Positions 31,766 through 40,846 of a DNA stretch of 64,000 nucleotides are shown here, in pieces (position 1 is the first letter of the stretch; each line of letters begins with the position of its first letter). Both the position numbers and the translations under genes were made by a program. The notes beneath the pieces were generated by a model, which worked only from the letters and a program-made list of their open reading frames with translations, had not been told where the DNA came from and did no database searches. The DNA is from Allobosea sp. CRIB-10 (GTDB lineage Bacteria; Pseudomonadota; Alphaproteobacteria; Rhizobiales; Beijerinckiaceae): the NCBI RefSeq assembly GCF_900112185.1, contig NZ_FOKP01000006.1:167291-231290 (forward strand), in the 5' to 3' direction.

Positions 31766-34159
31766 CTACGGCAGTGCCTTCAGGTATCGCACAGGCCGGC
31801 CCGGCGCCGCGGCGTTCGCCGCGTGGACGATCGCGTTCGCGTCGATGCCGAAATGGCGGTAGAGATCGGCGACCGTGCCGGTCTGGCCGAAATGCTCGAC
31901 GCCGAGCGCCTTCTGCCGATGGCCATGGACGCTGCCGAGCCAGGCCAAAGTCGCCGGATGGCCGTCCAGCACCGAGACGATGCCGCAATCGCGCTGGAGA
32001 TCGCCGAGCAGGCGCTCGACATGGCTTGTCGCCTCATGGTTGCCGCGCTGGCGCGCCCGCTCGGCCGCCTGCCAGCCGGCGTTGAGCCGGTCGGCGGAGG
32101 TGATGGCGAGCAGGCCGACATCGCGGCGGTCTTCGCCGAGCAAGCCGACGGCCTCGATCGCTTCCGGCGCGACGGCACCGGTATAAGCGATGACGACGGA
32201 GGCGTTCGGGCCGGGTTTGCGCAGCCAATAGGCGCCGTCGATGATGTCGCGCTCCAGCTCCGGGGTCATGGCGCGCTTGGGCTGCTCGACCTGGCGGGTC
32301 GAGAGCCTGAGATAGACCGAGCCGCCGGTTTCGTCGCGCAGCCAGGTGCGCTCGTCCGGATCGCCCTCGCCATCCTTCTGCAGGTATTCGAACGACCAGC
32401 GCATCATCACCGCGAGCTCGTCGACGAAGGCCGGCTCGAAGGCGCAGAGCCCGTCCTGGCTCATGCCGATCAGCGGCGTCGCGATCGACTGGTGTGCGCC
32501 GCCTTCGGGTGCCAGCGTGACGCCGGCCGGCGTCGCGACGACCATGAAGCGGGCGTCCTGGTAGCAGGCATAGTTCAGCGCATCGAGACCGCGCGAGATG
32601 AAGGGATCGTAGAGCGTGCCGATCGGGATCAGCCGCTCGCCGAAGATCGAGTGCGACAGGCCGAGCGCCGAGAGGTTGATGAACAGGTTCATCTCGGCAA
32701 TGCCCAGCTCGATATGCTGGCCCTTCGGCGAGAACTCCCATTTCTGCATCGAGGGGATGCGCTCGTCCTTGAAGGTATCGGCCATCGAAGCCCGTGCGAA
32801 CAGGCCGCGCCGGTTGACCCAGGGGCCGAGATTGGTCGAGACGGTAACGTCGGGCGCGGTGGTGACGATGCGGTCGGCGAGCGGGCCGCCGAGCTTGGCG
32901 AGTTCGTCGAGCACCTTGCCGAAGCCCATCTGCGTCGACATCGTCGCCTGGATGCCGGCTTCGAGCTTGGCCGGGACGGGCAAAGCAGGGGCCGAATGGC
33001 GCCGGCGCCCCTTAGCGAAGAACGGCACCTTGTCGAGAAAGGCGCGGATCTCCTTCTCCGGAAGCGTCAGGCCTTCGAACAGATCCCATTCATGGCCGGG
33101 CCGGACCTTGTTGGCGGCCTTGAAGCCTTCCATCTGTTCCTTGGTCATCAGGCCGGCATGGTTGTCCTTGTGGCCGGCGAGCGGCAGGCCGAAGCCCTTG
33201 ACGGTGTAGGCGAGGAAGCAGACCGGCCGGTCGTGGTCGATACCCTCGAAGGCTTCGAGCAGCGAAGGCAAATCGTGGCCACCGAGATTGCACATCAGCG
33301 CCGAGAGCTCGGCGTCGGAGCGTTTCTCGATCAGCTTGGTGACCGGACCCTGGTCGCCAAGATCGTCCATCAGGCGCTTGCGCCAGGCAGCGCCGCCCTG
33401 GAAGGTCAGCGCCGAATAGAGCTGGTTCGGGCAGGAATCGATCCAGGCCTTCAGCCGCTCGCCGCCCTTCTCCTTGAACGCGGCCTGCTGCAGCGAGCCG
33501 TATTTCAGCGTGACGACCTCCCAGCCAAAGGCGCGGAACATCTGCTCGATCCGGTCGTAGAGGCCCTCGCGGACGACGGCGTCGAGCGACTGACGGTTAT
33601 AGTCGATCACCCACCAGGTGTTGCGCACGCCGTGCTTCCAGCCCTCCATCAGGGCCTCGAAGATGTTGCCCTCGTCGAGCTCGGCATCGCCGATCAGGGC
33701 GACCATACGCCCTTCCGGCGTATCCCCGCCCCAGCCATGCGCCTTCACATAGTCCTGGACCAGAGAGGAGAAGAGTGTCTGGGCGACGCCGAGGCCGACC
33801 GAGCCGGTCGAGAAATCGACGTCGTCGATGTCCTTGGTGCGCGAGGGATAGCTCTGCGCGCCCTTGTAGCCGCGGAAGTTCTCGAGCTTCTCCTGCGTCT
33901 GCAGGCCCATCAGATAGTTGATGGCGTGGAAGATCGGCGAGGCGTGCGGCTTGACCGCGACCCGATCCTGCGGCTTCAGCGCGGCCATGTAGAGCGCCGT
34001 CATGATCGTCGCCAGCGAGGCCGAGGAGGCCTGGTGGCCGCCGACCTTCATCCCGTCCTCATTGGCGCGGATGTGGTTGGCGTTGTGGATCGTCCACGAC
34101 GCCAACCAGAGGATCTTCTTCTCGAGCTCGGCGAGGATGGGCAGACGGGGATCGGACAT
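31766..34159 (-). CDS. Homodimeric 2-oxoacid dehydrogenase E1 / transketolase-like (MdeB/AceE-like)
   Basis: A 797-residue thiamine-diphosphate enzyme of the AceE type. The ThDP motif is GDAELDEGNIFEALMEGWKHG...WWVIDYNRQ (GDxE...N). The pyrimidine-domain portion contains GIAEMNLFINLSALGLSHSI with the catalytic Glu. HHis-type residues lie in HIRANEDGMKVGGHQASSAS. It is about 90 residues shorter than E. coli AceE. MdeB, the 2-oxobutyrate dehydrogenase E1 of Pseudomonas putida, is a close model and is also paired with an Lrp-family regulator. Here a divergent Lrp gene starts 121 nt away. No E2/E3 genes are adjacent, so it would use those of another complex. The 2-oxoacid is not certain. Confidence 0.85.
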   Translation of the reverse strand: MSDPRLPILAELEKKILWLASWTIHNANHIRANEDGMKVGGHQASSASLATIMTALYMAALKPQDRVAVKPHASPIFHAINYLMGLQTQEKLENFRGYKGAQSYPSRTKDIDDVDFSTGSVGLGVAQTLFSSLVQDYVKAHGWGGDTPEGRMVALIGDAELDEGNIFEALMEGWKHGVRNTWWVIDYNRQSLDAVVREGLYDRIEQMFRAFGWEVVTLKYGSLQQAAFKEKGGERLKAWIDSCPNQLYSALTFQGGAAWRKRLMDDLGDQGPVTKLIEKRSDAELSALMCNLGGHDLPSLLEAFEGIDHDRPVCFLAYTVKGFGLPLAGHKDNHAGLMTKEQMEGFKAANKVRPGHEWDLFEGLTLPEKEIRAFLDKVPFFAKGRRRHSAPALPVPAKLEAGIQATMSTQMGFGKVLDELAKLGGPLADRIVTTAPDVTVSTNLGPWVNRRGLFARASMADTFKDERIPSMQKWEFSPKGQHIELGIAEMNLFINLSALGLSHSIFGERLIPIGTLYDPFISRGLDALNYACYQDARFMVVATPAGVTLAPEGGAHQSIATPLIGMSQDGLCAFEPAFVDELAVMMRWSFEYLQKDGEGDPDERTWLRDETGGSVYLRLSTRQVEQPKRAMTPELERDIIDGAYWLRKPGPNASVVIAYTGAVAPEAIEAVGLLGEDRRDVGLLAITSADRLNAGWQAAERARQRGNHEATSHVERLLGDLQRDCGIVSVLDGHPATLAWLGSVHGHRQKALGVEHFGQTGTVADLYRHFGIDANAIVHAANAAAPGRPVRYLKALP

Positions 34160-34280
34160 CGCGGTGCTCCTTGGGCCGAGACATCATGCACAATTGCCTT
34201 GGGGAAGGCAGCTAAAGACCGCCTCGCCGGCTGACGGAATTGGCGGTTTCCGCTAAGCTCCCACAGCGAGGCGAGGGAAA

Positions 34281-34763
34281 ATGCCAGAGTTCAAGCTCGA
34301 CGAGATCGACCGCCGCATCGTCCAGGCCCTGCAGGCCGACGGGCGCATCAGCGTGCAGGAACTCGCCGGCAAGGTCGGGCTCTCGCCGAGCCCCTGCGCG
34401 CGGCGGGTGCGCCTGCTGGAGGAGGCCGGGATCATCGAGGGCTATGTCGCCATCGTGAACCAGGAGAAGCTCGGCCTGCCCGTCTCGGTCTTCGCCTCGA
34501 TCAAGCTGGAGCGCCAGCGCGAGGAGGAGCTCGACCGTTTCGCCGCGGCGGTCTCGCGCTGGCCCGAGGTCGCCGACTGCTACCTGATGACCGGGCAGCG
34601 TGACTATCTCTTGCGCATCATCGTCAGCGATCTTGCCGCCTATGAGCGCTTCCTCAAGGACAAGCTGACGCGGCTCGACAATGTGGCTTCGATCGAATCG
34701 AGCTTCGCGCTCGGGCGGGTGAAGCGCTCCTATTCGGTGCCGGTGGGGCTGGGGCGAGGCTAA
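34281..34763 (+). CDS. Lrp/AsnC-family transcriptional regulator
   Basis: A 160-residue regulator with an N-terminal winged helix (LDEIDRRIVQALQADGRISV, LAGKVGLSPSPCARRVRLLE) and a C-terminal RAM/AsnC effector domain (WPEVADCYLMTGQRDYLLRI). It is transcribed divergently from the 2-oxoacid dehydrogenase E1 gene, from which it is separated by 121 nt. An MdeR-type role, activating the E1 gene in response to an amino acid, is inferred from family and position. Its 3' end overlaps the convergent GlxA-type gene by 4 nt. Confidence 0.92.
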   Translation: MPEFKLDEIDRRIVQALQADGRISVQELAGKVGLSPSPCARRVRLLEEAGIIEGYVAIVNQEKLGLPVSVFASIKLERQREEELDRFAAAVSRWPEVADCYLMTGQRDYLLRIIVSDLAAYERFLKDKLTRLDNVASIESSFALGRVKRSYSVPVGLGRG

Positions 34764-35761
34764 CCGGCTCGTCCGTTTCCGAACCGCGCGCGATATTCCC
34801 CTGGCGCGACGCCATAGCGGCGCAGGAAGGCGCGGCGCAGGCGCTCGTCGTCGCCGAAGCCGGTGCGGACCGCGATTTGCTGGATGCCGATATTCGTTTC
34901 CTCAAGCAGGTCGCTGGCGAGTTCGAGCCGAACCGCCTCGACCGCCTTGGCCGGGCTGACGCCGGTTTCCTGCGCATAGACCCGGGCGAAATGGCGCGGG
35001 CTCATCGCCATGACCCGGGCAAGCTCGGGTACGGAAAGGTCGCCGGCGGCATGCTCGCGCATATGGGCGTGCAGAGCCTCGAAGCGGCCGGCGGCATCGC
35101 GCGACTGGCGCTGCAACTCGCCGCTGAACTGTGACTGGCCGCCGGGACGCTTGAGATAGAGCACGAGGTCGCGCGCCAGATCGAGCGCCGCCTTGCGTCC
35201 CAGGTCCTCCTCGACCATGGCGAGCGCCATGTCGATGCCGGTGGAGACGCCGGCCGAGGTCCAGATCCGGCCATTGCTGACGAAGATCGCGTCCGGCCTG
35301 ACCGTGGTCGCCGGGTGCGTCGCGCCGAGGCGCTCGGCGTATTCCCAATGCGTCGTCGCCTCGCAGCCGTCGAGCAGGCCGGCGGCGGCGAGGATGAAGG
35401 CGCCGAGGCAGATCGAGCCGAGGCGGCGGGTCTTGCCGTTCTGCTCGCGCAGGAAGGCGAGCAGCGCCACCGAGCCGGCCGCCTCCAGTGCCGAGCGGCC
35501 GCCTGAGACCAGCAGCGTATCGATCGGCCTGGCCGCAGCCTCGGCGAGCGGGATGCTCGGCAGCGGCACGCCGGCATCGGTCTCGACCGGGCCGCCGTCC
35601 TCGGAGGTCAGGATGATCTCATAGACCGCGCTGCCGTCGGCGCGTTTCGCGTCGTTGAAGACCTGCAGAGGGCCGGTGACGTCGAGCAGCTTGGTGCGCG
35701 GGAAGAGCATGATGACGATGCGGATCGGCGCCGTTACAGGGATGGCAGGAAACGAGGTCAT
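34760..35761 (-). CDS. GlxA-family transcriptional regulator (DJ-1/PfpI + AraC)
   Basis: A 333-residue protein. The N-terminal class I glutamine-amidotransferase-like domain (~10-185) carries a nucleophile-elbow cysteine in SICLGAFILAAAG. The C-terminal AraC domain (~215-325) has two helix-turn-helix motifs (LARVMAMSPRHFARVYAQET and IQQIAVRTGFGDDERLRRAF). Such regulators often control amino-acid, betaine or carnitine catabolism. It is divergent from the DUF1272 gene, 63 nt away, which may be a target. The ligand is unknown. Confidence 0.9.
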   Translation of the reverse strand: MTSFPAIPVTAPIRIVIMLFPRTKLLDVTGPLQVFNDAKRADGSAVYEIILTSEDGGPVETDAGVPLPSIPLAEAAARPIDTLLVSGGRSALEAAGSVALLAFLREQNGKTRRLGSICLGAFILAAAGLLDGCEATTHWEYAERLGATHPATTVRPDAIFVSNGRIWTSAGVSTGIDMALAMVEEDLGRKAALDLARDLVLYLKRPGGQSQFSGELQRQSRDAAGRFEALHAHMREHAAGDLSVPELARVMAMSPRHFARVYAQETGVSPAKAVEAVRLELASDLLEETNIGIQQIAVRTGFGDDERLRRAFLRRYGVAPGEYRARFGNGRAG

Positions 35762-35824
35762 CTTGTCATTTATGACATCGTCCCCTCATGGCATCCAGTC
35801 CCCGCAACGAGAGGGAAAGACGCC

Positions 35825-36136
35825 ATGTTGGAGCTGCGGCCGAATTGCGAACTCTGTGACTGCGACCTGCCACCGGCCTCGCTGGAGGCGCGGATCTGCA
35901 GCTATGAATGCACTTATTGCGCCGATTGCGCCGAACGGCTGCTCGAAAACGTCTGCCCGAGCTGCGGCGGCGGCTTCGTGCAGCGGCCGATCCGGCCGGT
36001 CGGCGACTGGGGCGGGCTTGGCCTTGGCCTCGCCAACCGCCCGGCCTCGACCAAGCGCCATCACTCGCAATGGACCGAGGCGCAGCGGCGCGAGCGCAGC
36101 GAACTGCTGCGCAACGTGCCGCCGCAGGAACGGTGA
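35825..36136 (+). CDS. DUF1272 domain protein (cysteine-rich, zinc-binding)
   Basis: A 103-residue protein whose first 60 residues match DUF1272. It has three CxxC-type pairs and further cysteines (CELCDCDLPP, CSYECTYCADCA, CPSCGGGF) that probably bind two zinc ions. The C-terminal part (ANRPASTKRHHSQWTEAQRR) is basic. GAGGGAAAGACGCC lies before the ATG. It is divergent from the GlxA-type regulator, which commonly neighbours DUF1272 genes. The function is unknown. Confidence 0.85.
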   Translation: MLELRPNCELCDCDLPPASLEARICSYECTYCADCAERLLENVCPSCGGGFVQRPIRPVGDWGGLGLGLANRPASTKRHHSQWTEAQRRERSELLRNVPPQER

Positions 36137-36139
36137 CGT

Positions 36140-37303
36140 TCAGCGCCGCTCAAAATCGCGGTGGACGTCGTGGGTCCAGATGCCGGCGCCGTCAGGCGGG
36201 ATCACCAGCCAGTCCTTGCGGGTCAGCGTCTGCTTGGTGTCCTCGTAGCCGGAGTGCCAGTGCTCCTTCATCGAGGTGCGCGAGAACTCGTGGTCCTTGG
36301 CGTGACTCTCATAGGTTTTCTGCTGGTAGATCAGTTGCAGGATGGTGTGCTCGGGGATCAAAGCGAGCTCGTCGCGGAGCTTGCGGTCATCCTCGCTCAG
36401 GGCATCCTCGGGGATGTGGCTGAGAGCCTCATGGGTCTTCTTCTTCCAGCCCTGCAGAGTCTGGAAGAGGTCGGTGACCATGCGGGTGCGCGAGGAGTAC
36501 ATGATGTCCTTGTGCCGGCCCATCACGTCCTGCATCGTCCTGGGCATCGGCCCGCGTGACGAGAACAGGTCGACCTGGAAGATCAGCGAGTTGAGCGTGT
36601 CGTCCTGCGCGAGCAGATGCGACAGCGGCGTGTTCGAGACGATGCCGCCGTCCCAGTAGTGCTCTGTGCCGATCTGGACGGTCGGGAAGGCCGGCGGGAG
36701 GGCGCCCGAGGCCATGACGTGCTCGGGCGCGATCTCCTCCAGCGTGTTGTCGAAATAGACGAAGTTGCCGGAGAGGGCGTTGACCGCGCCGACCGAGAAA
36801 TGGACCTGCTTTGAGTTGATCAGGTCGAAATCGACCAGTTCGAGCAGGGTCTGGCGCAGCGGCGAGGTGTCGTAGAAGCTGGTCGCGTCGCTCGCGCCGG
36901 CTGGCGCCAGCCAGGCATTGGTGGGGCGCGGCTCGAAGAAGCCGGGCTGGCCGAGCATGGTCGTCAGGAAGGACGAGGTCGCGTTGCGCGCCTGACGGAA
37001 GATGTCACCCTCGGGCGTGAACCACCAGACCTTGCGGTCGGTGATGCGATCCCAGAAGGCTTCGAGCCGCTCCAGTCGGCGCTCGCGCGGATTGCCGGCG
37101 ATGATCGCCGAGTTGATCGCGCCGATCGAGACGCCGGACACCCAGTCCGGCTCGATGTCAGCTTCGTGGAGCGCCTGATAGACGCCGGCCTGATAGGCGC
37201 CGAGCGCGCCGCCGCCCTGGAGCACGAGCGCGACGCGGTCGCAGCGCTCGGGGCGCCAGCCGAGATAGCGGTCGGTGGAGGACGGCGCAAAAGGGGCGTT
37301 CAT
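36140..37303 (-). CDS. Patatin-like phospholipase
   Basis: A 387-residue lipid acyl hydrolase with a Ser-Asp dyad. The oxyanion segment is LVLQGGGALGAYQAGVYQAL, the nucleophile is in GVSIGAINSA (GxSxG), and the Asp is in WDGGIVSNTP. The ATG at 37303 begins MNAPFAPSSTDRYLGWRP. The upstream frame has no homology. In Hyphomicrobiales this DUF3734-containing patatin commonly precedes 3-hydroxybutyrate dehydrogenase and acetoacetate decarboxylase genes, as here (divergent, 216 nt apart), and has been suggested to act at PHB granules. That role is inferred. Confidence 0.9.
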   Translation of the reverse strand: MNAPFAPSSTDRYLGWRPERCDRVALVLQGGGALGAYQAGVYQALHEADIEPDWVSGVSIGAINSAIIAGNPRERRLERLEAFWDRITDRKVWWFTPEGDIFRQARNATSSFLTTMLGQPGFFEPRPTNAWLAPAGASDATSFYDTSPLRQTLLELVDFDLINSKQVHFSVGAVNALSGNFVYFDNTLEEIAPEHVMASGALPPAFPTVQIGTEHYWDGGIVSNTPLSHLLAQDDTLNSLIFQVDLFSSRGPMPRTMQDVMGRHKDIMYSSRTRMVTDLFQTLQGWKKKTHEALSHIPEDALSEDDRKLRDELALIPEHTILQLIYQQKTYESHAKDHEFSRTSMKEHWHSGYEDTKQTLTRKDWLVIPPDGAGIWTHDVHRDFERR

Positions 37304-37519
37304 GGCGCAGATTCCGTTCGCTCGATCGTGAGGGGAGAGCTGGATTTGCCCATGTCTGAGGGGCTGGCGGTGACAGGCATGTGACGCGGGCAATGTTGGA
37401 TATCGGTGTCACCGGCCCGTCAGACAAGCTTCATCGCCCCGTCAGCTTGCTCTTCCACCTCAGCGGCATGGACCTTGCGACGCGGTTTTGCGTCGCGTTC
37501 TCGCGGCTGGAGATCACAC

Positions 37520-38302
37520 ATGCTCAAGGGCAAGACCGCCGTCGTCACCGGCTCGACCTCCGGCATCGGGCTCGCGATTGCCCGGGCCTATGCGGCGCAG
37601 GGCGCCAACATCGTCATCAACGGCTTCGGCGCGCCGGAGGCGATCGAGCAGGAGCGAGTCGGCATCGAGGCCGATTTCGGCGTGAAGGCGCGCTATTCGC
37701 CGGCCGACATGGCCCATGGCGGCGCAATCGCAGCGATGATCGCCGAGGCGGAAGCCGAGTTCGGCGGCGTCGACATCCTCGTCAACAATGCCGGCATCCA
37801 GTTCGTCTCGCCGGTCGAGGACTTCCCGGTCGAGAAATGGGACGCGATCATCGCGATCAATCTCTCGGCTGCCTTCCATGCCATCCGCGCGGCGCTGCCG
37901 GGGATGAAGCAGCGCAAATGGGGCCGGATCATCAACACGGCCTCGGCGCATGCGCTGGTCGCCTCGCCGTTCAAATCGGCCTATGTCGCGGCCAAGCACG
38001 GCATCGCCGGCTTGACCAAGACGGTCGCGCTGGAAGCGGCGACCTTCGGCGTCACCGCCAACGCGATCTGCCCGGGCTATGTCTGGACGCCGCTGGTCGA
38101 GAAGCAGATTCCCGAGACCATGGCGGCGCGCGGGCTGACCAAGGAGCAGGTCATCAACGACGTGCTCTTGCACGCCCAGCCGACCAAGCAGTTCGTCACC
38201 AGCGAGGAGGTGGCGGCGCTCGCTGTCTTCCTCGCTTCCGATGCGGCAAAGTCGATCACCGGCGTCATCCTGCCGGTCGATGGCGGCTGGACCGCGCAGT
38301 GA
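37520..38302 (+). CDS. bdhA: 3-hydroxybutyrate dehydrogenase
   Basis: A 260-residue short-chain dehydrogenase. The NAD site is TGSTSGIGLAIA (10-21), then NNAGIQFVSPVEDFP, the catalytic Ser in TASAHALVASPFKSA, and YVAAKHG (YxxxK). The His/Lys/Gln substrate pocket of D-3-hydroxybutyrate dehydrogenases is indicated by the HALVASPFKSAYVAAKHG and WTPLVEKQI stretches. It interconverts 3-hydroxybutyrate and acetoacetate with NAD. It starts 10 nt upstream of acetoacetate decarboxylase as part of an operon. The length is normal. Confidence 0.93.
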   Translation: MLKGKTAVVTGSTSGIGLAIARAYAAQGANIVINGFGAPEAIEQERVGIEADFGVKARYSPADMAHGGAIAAMIAEAEAEFGGVDILVNNAGIQFVSPVEDFPVEKWDAIIAINLSAAFHAIRAALPGMKQRKWGRIINTASAHALVASPFKSAYVAAKHGIAGLTKTVALEAATFGVTANAICPGYVWTPLVEKQIPETMAARGLTKEQVINDVLLHAQPTKQFVTSEEVAALAVFLASDAAKSITGVILPVDGGWTAQ

Positions 38303-38312
38303 GGGTATCGCC

Positions 38313-39059
38313 ATGAACCGCCAGCAGATCCTCGACTTGCCGTCGATGCCGCTCGCCGGGCCGAGCTATCCGGCCGGGCCCTACCGCTTCATCGACCGCG
38401 AATACATGGTGATCAGCTACGAGACCGATCCCGAGCTGATCCGCCACCACCTGCCCGAGCCGCTGATGCCGATCGCGCAGCCGGTCGTGCATTACGAATG
38501 GATCAAGATGCCGGATTCCTCCGGCTTCGGCACCTATACCGAGACCGGCATCGTCATCCCCTGCCTGTTCGGCGAGGAGGAGGTCAGCTTCGTCTCGCAG
38601 ATGTATCTCGATATCGAGCCGCCGATCTCGGCCGGCCGCGAGATCTGGGGCTTCCCGAAGAAATACGCCCATCCCAAGCTGGAAGTCGTCAAGGACACGC
38701 TGACCGGCACGCTCGAATATGCCGGCCAGCAGGTCGCCATGGGCACGATGGGCTACAAGCATGAGAGCCTGGCCGGCAACGGCGTGAAGACGACGGCGAT
38801 GCTGACCAAGACCCAGGTCAACCTGAAGATCATCCCCGGCGTCGACGGCGAGCCGGAGATCTGCCAGCTCGTCGCGCTCAACCTCACCGACATCACGGTG
38901 AAGGGTTCCTGGATCGGCCCCGGCCGGTTGCACCTGATCCCGCATGTCAACGCGCCGGTCGCCGATCTGCCGGTGCGCAAGGTGCTCGGCGCGCATCACT
39001 TCATCGCCGACCTGACGCTGCCCTTCGGCCGCAAGATCCATGACTACATGAAAGGCTGA
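38313..39059 (+). CDS. adc: Acetoacetate decarboxylase
   Basis: A 248-residue decarboxylase, acetoacetate to acetone plus CO2. The Schiff-base lysine is in EIWGFPKKYAHP; the first of two adjacent Lys perturbs its pKa. GEEEVSFVSQMYLDIEPPIS and an Arg/Glu pair nearby are also typical. It is cotranscribed with bdhA, 10 nt apart, giving a ketone-body route from PHB or 3-hydroxybutyrate. The length and start (ATG 38313, GAGGG upstream) match the family. Confidence 0.93.
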   Translation: MNRQQILDLPSMPLAGPSYPAGPYRFIDREYMVISYETDPELIRHHLPEPLMPIAQPVVHYEWIKMPDSSGFGTYTETGIVIPCLFGEEEVSFVSQMYLDIEPPISAGREIWGFPKKYAHPKLEVVKDTLTGTLEYAGQQVAMGTMGYKHESLAGNGVKTTAMLTKTQVNLKIIPGVDGEPEICQLVALNLTDITVKGSWIGPGRLHLIPHVNAPVADLPVRKVLGAHHFIADLTLPFGRKIHDYMKG

Positions 39060-39130
39060 TACCACGGGTTGCACTCGCGGCCGCGCCGACTATCTTGCCG
39101 CGCCGGGGGCGCGAGGGATTTTTAGCGCGC

Positions 39131-39727
39131 ATGATTGTCTCCTGGCTGGCGAACTTGCGCCAGGCCGTCAGTTCGAAGCTCACCATCGGCATTGGCGGAT
39201 TGCTGGCACTCGCCATCACCTCTGGCCAGAGCCTGCTCGAGGCTCTGGAGCAGCCGGTGCTGCCGGCGCTCGCTGCCGGCACGCCGCTCGATGCCGGCCG
39301 CTGGCGTATCGTGCTGCATGAGGCGCGGCTGACCACGCATTCGCGGCCGGACGGGTCGCCTGCGCCCGGCGGAGCGCAGTTCCTGGCACTCGATCTCGAC
39401 ATCGCCAATCGCAGCTCGGAAACCGACAACACCTTCGCCCGCATCGTCGCCGTTGAGCCGCCGATCGAGGGCCTGCAGCCCAATCCGACCTTCTGGCTGT
39501 TGCGCGACAAGGCGATGCTGAGCGCCTTGCAGCCGGGGCTGCCCGAGCGCGTGCAGGTGATCTGGCGCTTGGCGCCGGGAGCAAAGGCGCCCGAGCGCTT
39601 ACGGCTCGTCGTCAATGGCGAGACTTTCAAGCCACGCGACAATCTGTTCGCGGCGCCGGGCTGGTTCAATCGCAAGCCGATCGCAGTGGCGACCCTGCCG
39701 GTCGTCCCCGCGGAGCCGAAGCCGTGA
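39131..39727 (+). CDS. Membrane-anchored protein of unknown function (first of three)
   Basis: A 198-residue protein. One N-terminal membrane segment (LTIGIGGLLALAITSG) is followed by an extracytoplasmic beta-rich domain (~50-195). That domain contains GRWRIVLHEARLTTH, LALDLDIANRSSETDNTF and PERVQVIWRL, reminiscent of immunoglobulin-like DUF4352-type folds. ATG 39131 was chosen. It overlaps the next gene by 4 nt. Two further genes of similar layout follow, so the three probably form one cell-envelope assembly. I do not recognise a named family. Confidence 0.72.
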   Translation: MIVSWLANLRQAVSSKLTIGIGGLLALAITSGQSLLEALEQPVLPALAAGTPLDAGRWRIVLHEARLTTHSRPDGSPAPGGAQFLALDLDIANRSSETDNTFARIVAVEPPIEGLQPNPTFWLLRDKAMLSALQPGLPERVQVIWRLAPGAKAPERLRLVVNGETFKPRDNLFAAPGWFNRKPIAVATLPVVPAEPKP

Positions 39728-40290
39728 GCGGCGCTTTCGCCAAGCTCGGCGCGCTCGTGCTGGCTGCAATGCTGCTGGCCGGCATGCAGCGCTATACGCC
39801 GGGCTATGCCGAGATCACCGGGCCGATCCCGCTCAGGGGCGAATTCGGCGAGACGCTGGCTGGCCGTGGCTTCACGGTGCGGGCCGACAAGGTGCTGCTT
39901 GCGCGGAAGCTACGCTTCAAGGCCTATGGCCGCGAGGTCGAGCGCGATACGGGCGGCGTCTTCGCGCTCGTGATCGCCCGGCTCGAGGCGCAGCCCGCTT
40001 CGATCACCATCGGCAGCGCGACCTGGCGCAGCGCTCAGGGCGCCCGTTTCGTCGCGAGCGCGCGTTTTCAGGGCGCGCCGAGGCTGCTTGGGGCAGACCG
40101 GCTCGAACCTGGCCTGCCACAGCGTGGCGTCTTCATCTTCGAAGTGCCGCGCGAGGCGGTGGACGGTGCGACGCTGCTGGTGGCGGCTTCGCGCTGGCCG
40201 CGGCTCGATACGCAAGTCGAGATCGCCTTGCCCGTGAAGCCGGACGCGCCCGCGCTGGTCATCGACCTCAGCGAGCTCGCCTATGAGTGA
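39724..40290 (+). CDS. Membrane-anchored protein of unknown function (second of three)
   Basis: A 188-residue protein with an N-terminal hydrophobic segment (FAKLGALVLAAMLLAG), probably an uncleaved anchor or signal. A beta-rich domain follows (LRGEFGETLAGRGFTVRADK, FALVIARLEAQPASITIGSA, GVFIFEVPREAVDGATLLVA). It has the same size and topology as its two neighbours. It starts with GTG, overlapping the first gene by 4 nt, and overlaps the third by 8 nt. The function is unknown. Paralogy with the flanking proteins is suspected from layout. Confidence 0.72.
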   Translation: MSGAFAKLGALVLAAMLLAGMQRYTPGYAEITGPIPLRGEFGETLAGRGFTVRADKVLLARKLRFKAYGREVERDTGGVFALVIARLEAQPASITIGSATWRSAQGARFVASARFQGAPRLLGADRLEPGLPQRGVFIFEVPREAVDGATLLVAASRWPRLDTQVEIALPVKPDAPALVIDLSELAYE

Positions 40291-40846
40291 AGCCGCCATC
40301 TCGCCCGGCGCCATCAGAATGCGGCGCATCAGCCTGTGGATGCTGCCGCTAGCGTTGGCGCTCGGCCTCTTTCTGCAATCCCATGAGAACGCCTGGGAAT
40401 GGTGGCGTTCGCGCGAGCTCTTCGCGCGACAGGTTCCGGCTGGGACCGCTGCGAGCCTGGGCGGCGCCGAGTGGAAGCTGGTGGGCCTGCGCCGTGTCGG
40501 CGAACGCTCGGACGGGCGAGCCGTCATGCTGCTCGACATGGAAGCGGTGGTGCGTGATCCCGAGGCCTTCGCCGTGCTGCCCTGCCGGCTGGTGCTGGAG
40601 GCGTCGGACGGGCGACGCTGGTCGCCGCAATTCCTGACGCCCAGCGAAGTCAACCGCCTGCCAGAGCGGCGCGGCCAGACCATCCCGACCTGTACCCAGG
40701 CGCTGGCGAGCAAGCCACAGGCGGGTGCGATGCTCAGGATCAGCGAGGGCTTCGTGCTGCCTGGCGGAATGAATGGGCAGGTGAGGCCGGTGCTCAGCCT
40801 GCCGACTGGGCGGCCGCATTATCTGCGCTTCGAGGTTCCGGGCTAG
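40283..40846 (+). CDS. Membrane-anchored protein of unknown function (third of three)
   Basis: A 187-residue protein. A membrane segment near residues 15-31 (ISLWMLPLALALGLFL) is followed by a beta-rich extracytoplasmic domain with two cysteines (LPCRLVLEASDGRRW and TCTQALASKPQ) that could form a disulfide. GAEWKLVGLRRVGERSDGRA resembles the corresponding part of the first protein. Its 3' end overlaps the convergent polytopic membrane protein by 53 nt. The function is unknown. Confidence 0.72.
   Translation: MSEAAISPGAIRMRRISLWMLPLALALGLFLQSHENAWEWWRSRELFARQVPAGTAASLGGAEWKLVGLRRVGERSDGRAVMLLDMEAVVRDPEAFAVLPCRLVLEASDGRRWSPQFLTPSEVNRLPERRGQTIPTCTQALASKPQAGAMLRISEGFVLPGGMNGQVRPVLSLPTGRPHYLRFEVPG

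Noticed and set aside
31823..34234. An 803-codon open frame on the plus strand
   Set aside because: Antisense over the full length of the AceE-like E1 gene, which has clear ThDP motifs. The plus frame has none.
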